Positions 13,161 to 15,633 of a stretch of DNA of 15,633 bases are shown here, in pieces. Source of the stretch: JAJFVC01 sp039698075. GTDB taxonomy: Bacteria; Planctomycetota; Planctomycetia; Pirellulales; Thermoguttaceae. The stretch's first letter is position 1; every line of letters starts with the position of its first letter. The notes beneath the pieces were generated by a model, which saw only the letters and a list, made by a program, of their open reading frames with translations, searched no databases and was not told where the DNA came from. Both the position numbers and the translations under genes were made by a program. Location of the stretch: contig JBDKTJ010000009.1 of the NCBI GenBank assembly GCA_039698075.1, positions 1-15,633 on the forward strand, in the 5' to 3' direction.

Positions 13161-13238
13161 TCGGCGTTCGTGGGCGAATTTGCAAGCGGCCGGGCTGTTT
13201 TTTTGTTTTACCCTCGACACTCTACGTTCTAGTTTTTT

Positions 13239-14099
13239 ATGGCGAACGCTCATTACGCGGATCATGCATGGCACGGCACAGTGACCGTGGTTGAAAATGT
13301 TTTGGTCGCTCGGGACACGTATCGCGTGCGGTTTGCGTGTCCGGAGATTGCGCGGCGCACGGTCCCCGGCCAGTTCGTCATGCTTCGGTTGGCGCAGTGC
13401 AACGATCCGCTGCTGGGTCGTCCGCTGGCCGTGTACGACGTAACGCCCGACGGCGCCGGAACGCCGCATTTTTTGGACGTCGTCTATTTGGTCGTGGGCA
13501 AGATGACGCGGCTGTTGACGGAGTTTTTCGCCGGCTCGCGTTTGGAGGTATGGGGGCCGCTGGGCAACGGTTTTGCGCCGACGCCGGCCGAACACCTGAT
13601 CATGGTGGCCGGCGGAATCGGCCAGACGCCGTTCTTGACTCTGGCCCGGGAGCATCTCGGACAGCGCGTCTATGGCGATCCGCCGCGACAGGTGCCGCGA
13701 GCCCATCGGGTGACGCTCTGCTACGGCGCGAAAAACGCCGAATATCTGGCCGGCGTCGAGGATTTTCGCAGGGCGGGCGTGACGATTCAGTTGAGCACCG
13801 ACGACGGTTCGCTCGGGCATCACGGGTTGGTGACCGAATTGATCGAGCCGGTGGTCGAACGCTCGACGTGGCCGTGCCGGATCGTTTGTTGCGGGCCCGA
13901 GCCGATGCTGAAAGCCACGGCCGCCGTGGCCGAGCGATTGGGGCTGCCGTGTCAGGTGTCGTTGGAGAGCCCGATGGCCTGCGGCTTGGGCGTCTGTTTC
14001 AGTTGCGTCAAGAAAATCCGCGACAGCTCGGGCAACTGGGACTATCGCCGCACGTGCGTCGAGGGCCCGGTGTTTGAGGCGGGCGACGTGGAGTTTTGA
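13239..14099 (+). CDS. pyrK: PyrK-like FAD/[2Fe-2S] electron-transfer subunit of dihydroorotate dehydrogenase
   Basis: PyrK passes electrons from the FMN of a class 1B dihydroorotate dehydrogenase (PyrD) through [2Fe-2S] and FAD to NAD+. The 286 residues hold a ferredoxin-reductase-type FAD domain with GRPLAVYDV (60-68) and GPLGNGF (106-112), an NAD domain with GGIGQTP (125-131) and CCGPEPM (217-223), and a cluster motif with Cys248, Cys253, Cys256 and Cys273 (C-x4-C-x2-C-x16-C). The cluster context ESPMACGLGVCFSCVKKI is characteristic. It is slightly longer than usual (about 260), with an extra ten-residue N-terminus and a longer loop near 140-155. ATG 13239 is the only sensible start, although it has no clear ribosome site. 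No pyrD lies in the window, and the gene follows nadB. A relative serving another flavoenzyme cannot be excluded. Confidence 0.85.
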   Translation: MANAHYADHAWHGTVTVVENVLVARDTYRVRFACPEIARRTVPGQFVMLRLAQCNDPLLGRPLAVYDVTPDGAGTPHFLDVVYLVVGKMTRLLTEFFAGSRLEVWGPLGNGFAPTPAEHLIMVAGGIGQTPFLTLAREHLGQRVYGDPPRQVPRAHRVTLCYGAKNAEYLAGVEDFRRAGVTIQLSTDDGSLGHHGLVTELIEPVVERSTWPCRIVCCGPEPMLKATAAVAERLGLPCQVSLESPMACGLGVCFSCVKKIRDSSGNWDYRRTCVEGPVFEAGDVEF

Positions 14100-14110
14100 G
14101 CCATCGAGGG

Positions 14111-14135
14111 CGGACGGTCGAACGTCCGATTTTCG
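14111..14135 (+). terminator. Weak terminator after the PyrK-like gene
   Basis: CGGACG (14111-14116) pairs with CGTCCG (14123-14128) around a six-base loop, followed by ATTTTCG. It starts 12 bases after the stop at 14099. The stem is short and the T-run modest. Confidence 0.45.
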
Positions 14136-14149
14136 CGGTCCGCGGGGAT

Positions 14150-14188
14150 GTTGTCCGTTGGATGCCGGGACGATCGACCACGGACAAC
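14150..14188. repeat. Inverted repeat between convergent pyrK and rpsT
   Basis: GTTGTCCGT (14150-14158) and ACGGACAAC (14180-14188) are exact 9-base complements with 21 bases between. It lies 11 bases beyond the rpsT stop, on the downstream side of both converging genes, and may act as a 3'-end hairpin in either direction. No T-run follows on either strand. Confidence 0.5.
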
Positions 14189-14198
14189 CCGCCGCGAT

Positions 14199-14468
14199 CT
14201 ACTTGGTCTTGAGCTTTTTGACGCGAGCGGCCAACCGCGACTTCGTCCGAGCGGCGGCGTTGCGATGGATGGTCTTTTTGGCAGCCGATTGATCGAGCAA
14301 CTTGGCGGCTGCGCGCAGCTCCGTCTCGGCGTTCTCGACGCTGCCGGAGGCGACCGCAGCGAGGACTTTCTTGCACTCGGTGTGGATCTCGTGTTTCGCG
14401 GCGCGGTTTCGCGTGCGGGCGACGATGCTTTGCTTCAGTCGTTTCTTGGCGCTCTTAATGTTCGGCAT
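14199..14468 (-). CDS. rpsT: 30S ribosomal protein S20
   Basis: This 89-residue, very basic protein binds 16S rRNA in the body of the small subunit early in assembly. It shows the full S20 pattern: MPNIKSAKKRLKQS start, RNRAAKHEIHT in the first long helix, a middle helix with AETELRAAAKLLDQSAAKKTIHRNAAARTKSRLAARV, and a Lys-rich end. The length is normal. Start ATG 14466-14468 has only GAG upstream. It lies 140 bases downstream of the TPR gene on the same strand. That gap contains the purine-rich inverted repeat, so whether the two share a transcript is open. It is complete, with no oddity in the protein. Confidence 0.95.
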   Translation of the reverse strand: MPNIKSAKKRLKQSIVARTRNRAAKHEIHTECKKVLAAVASGSVENAETELRAAAKLLDQSAAKKTIHRNAAARTKSRLAARVKKLKTK

Positions 14469-14505
14469 GTGGGGATCTCAGACTCAGTGGTTAGGTTTTA
14501 GTCCT

Positions 14506-14596
14506 GTGTAAGAAGAGGAAAAAAGGGAAATGGGAAAAAGGGAAAAAGCCAAACCGTCGCATCTGTTTCCCGTTTTCCCGTTCCCCCCTCTTACAC
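14506..14596. repeat. Purine/pyrimidine-rich imperfect inverted repeat between TPR gene and rpsT
   Basis: The ends GTGTAAGA (14506-14513) and TCTTACAC (14589-14596) are exact complements. The inner arms are a GGGAAA-type purine tract on one side (14514-14547) and a TTTCCC-type pyrimidine tract on the other (14565-14588), pairing imperfectly around a central loop of about 20 bases. It fills most of the gap between the two minus-strand genes. As RNA it could form a long hairpin; as DNA the mirror-like tracts could form triplex or, on the minus strand, G-quadruplex structures. Confidence 0.6.
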
Positions 14597-14608
14597 GAAA
14601 CGATCGGG

Positions 14609-15633
14609 TTAATCGGCGTCGGAACGATCCGGTGCGGGATTGGGTTCCTGCTTGACGCCGGACTCTGGATTCTCTCGCAAATGGGCGATTTTGTCCAGTA
14701 GCGCGGCGACGTCTTTATAGGTAAAATCGAGGCCGGCCAGGGTGGACAGGTATTTTTCGGCCGCGTCGACGTTTTTCAGGTGCAAAGCCAACCGGCCCGC
14801 CACGTATAGGGCCTTTTTCTTATTGTCGACGTCGCGGTCGGGAATCTCCTGGATTGCCAAGTCGTAATGGCTCATGGCGAGCCGATACTGCTTGATCTGC
14901 TGAAAACACTGGCCTAGGACCAGCATGCAGACCCCTTTACGGCGGGGGTCATTCTTGGCGCCCTGCAGCTCCCGAATCGCGTCATTGTACTGTTTGGTCA
15001 GCATGTAGCGATAGCCCAACTCGTAGCGGAAGGCTAGGTTGTTGGGATAGCGTTCGACCCGATTCTTGCAGACGTCCAATTCTTTTTCAAAATACTTCGC
15101 TTGGAATTTTTTCTTTTCGGCGGGATCTTTGGCCAGCGAGATTTGTTGGCGCAGCCGCCGGAGTTGGGAGTCCTCCCACTTCTCGCGGATTTCCATGTCG
15201 CCGTCGGAGACTTCGTAGGCCTTGCCCAGCAGGTCCTCGCTGTCCTGGTAGCGTTCCTCGTTGATGTAGTATTGGCTCAGTTCGAGGTAGTTGGCCAGGT
15301 TTTTGGGTTCGGCCAGAATTTTTTTGAGCAGCTTTTGCTCGTGGGTCTGCTCTTCCTGCTGTTGATTTCTGAGGCGGAGTTTTTTGGCCGTCTCGTCTTC
15401 GTCGCCGCCGAAGTCGCCACGCGACCGGGCCCTTCGTTCGGTCAAGACGGAGATGTTGCGAAGCGCCTCCTCGTCGGTCGGCCGGGCTTCTTCCACCCGA
15501 TGCCAACAGGCGATGGCCTGATCGAATTGGCCGCGTTCGCCCAACGCCATCCCGCAAAGCCGATTGATTTCGGGGTCTTTGGGATCGGCGGTCAGTGCGG
15601 CGCGCAGATAGTACAATTCGTTTTCCCAATCGC
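14609..15633 (-). CDS. TPR-repeat protein (5' end outside the window)
   Basis: The frame is open to the last base of the window, so the start is missing; codons upstream of the TTG at 15614-15616 continue the TPR pattern (DWENELYYLRAAL), so that TTG is not the real start. About 341 residues are visible. Tetratricopeptide-like helix pairs can be seen in ENELYYLRAALTADPKDPEI, GQFDQAIACWHRVEEARPTDEEAL, LANYLELSQYYINEERYQDS, LAFRYELGYRYMLTKQYNDAI, RLAMSHYDLAI and NVDAAEKYLSTLAGL. Charged, possibly coiled, stretches lie between them (for example RRLRQQISLAKDPAEKKKFQ). The C-terminus is a hydrophilic Pro/Glu/Asp tail. TPRs mediate protein binding; the partner is unknown. No signal peptide can be judged because the N-terminus is absent. 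rpsT follows on the same strand. Confidence 0.85.
   Translation of the reverse strand, partial: DWENELYYLRAALTADPKDPEINRLCGMALGERGQFDQAIACWHRVEEARPTDEEALRNISVLTERRARSRGDFGGDEDETAKKLRLRNQQQEEQTHEQKLLKKILAEPKNLANYLELSQYYINEERYQDSEDLLGKAYEVSDGDMEIREKWEDSQLRRLRQQISLAKDPAEKKKFQAKYFEKELDVCKNRVERYPNNLAFRYELGYRYMLTKQYNDAIRELQGAKNDPRRKGVCMLVLGQCFQQIKQYRLAMSHYDLAIQEIPDRDVDNKKKALYVAGRLALHLKNVDAAEKYLSTLAGLDFTYKDVAALLDKIAHLRENPESGVKQEPNPAPDRSDAD

Noticed and set aside
13161..13238. Intrinsic terminator between nadB and the PyrK-like gene
   Set aside because: There is a run of T near 13198-13204, but the preceding bases do not form a convincing stem.
10845..13823. Minus-strand open frame of 992 codons opposite nadB and pyrK
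   Set aside because: It is antisense to clearly identified nadB and pyrK and shows the Arg/His/Gln-rich composition of GC-rich shadow frames; no family motif.

Overview
The window looks like a piece of a Planctomycetota chromosome, most likely from the Pirellulales. This is inferred from the GC-rich coding DNA, the MJ0042-like zinc-ribbon protein, an MreB gene beside lineage-specific membrane and coiled-coil proteins, and degenerate TAATCCC / GGGAAA microrepeat tracts between genes. No sequence search was possible, so the taxon is a judgement. No rRNA, tRNA, CRISPR array, insertion sequence or phage gene was seen.

Layout. (1) Positions 1-165 hold the 3' end of an unrecognised plus-strand gene. 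(2) A minus-strand unit runs from about 3.9 kb to 0.27 kb. It encodes a 1126-residue three-part enzyme (fatty acyl-AMP ligase, acyl carrier protein, alpha-oxoamine synthase) and a 60-residue protein, and ends at a strong hairpin-T terminator. (3) A divergent promoter region full of CAAGC/GCTTG half-sites separates it from a zinc-ribbon protein and a shortened LysE-like exporter. (4) After a 484-base gap come a KimA/APC-type permease and rlmN, overlapping by GTGA. (5) A minus-strand group follows, transcribed from about 11.2 kb to 8.9 kb: a membrane-anchored coiled-coil protein with a beta-rich tail, a small one-helix membrane protein, and MreB. A TTGACA-type promoter lies upstream. (6) nadB (L-aspartate oxidase) and a PyrK-like Fe-S/FAD reductase lie on the plus strand. 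(7) rpsT (ribosomal protein S20) and a TPR protein running off the window end lie on the minus strand.

How the genes work together. The FAAL-ACP-AOS protein carries every domain needed to activate a fatty acid, hold it on its own carrier and condense it with an amino acid, giving a long-chain alpha-aminoketone. The MreB group resembles an mreBCD-like module in which an unrecognised TM/coiled-coil/beta protein stands where MreC would be. NadB and the PyrK-like protein are both flavoproteins of aspartate-derived pathways and may share more than position. The remaining genes are mainly housekeeping.

The strongest leads for something undescribed are the FAAL-ACP-AOS unit with its small partner, the MreB-associated trio, and the structured intergenic regions (CAAGC/GCTTG cluster, GTAAAC triple site, purine-rich inverted repeat).
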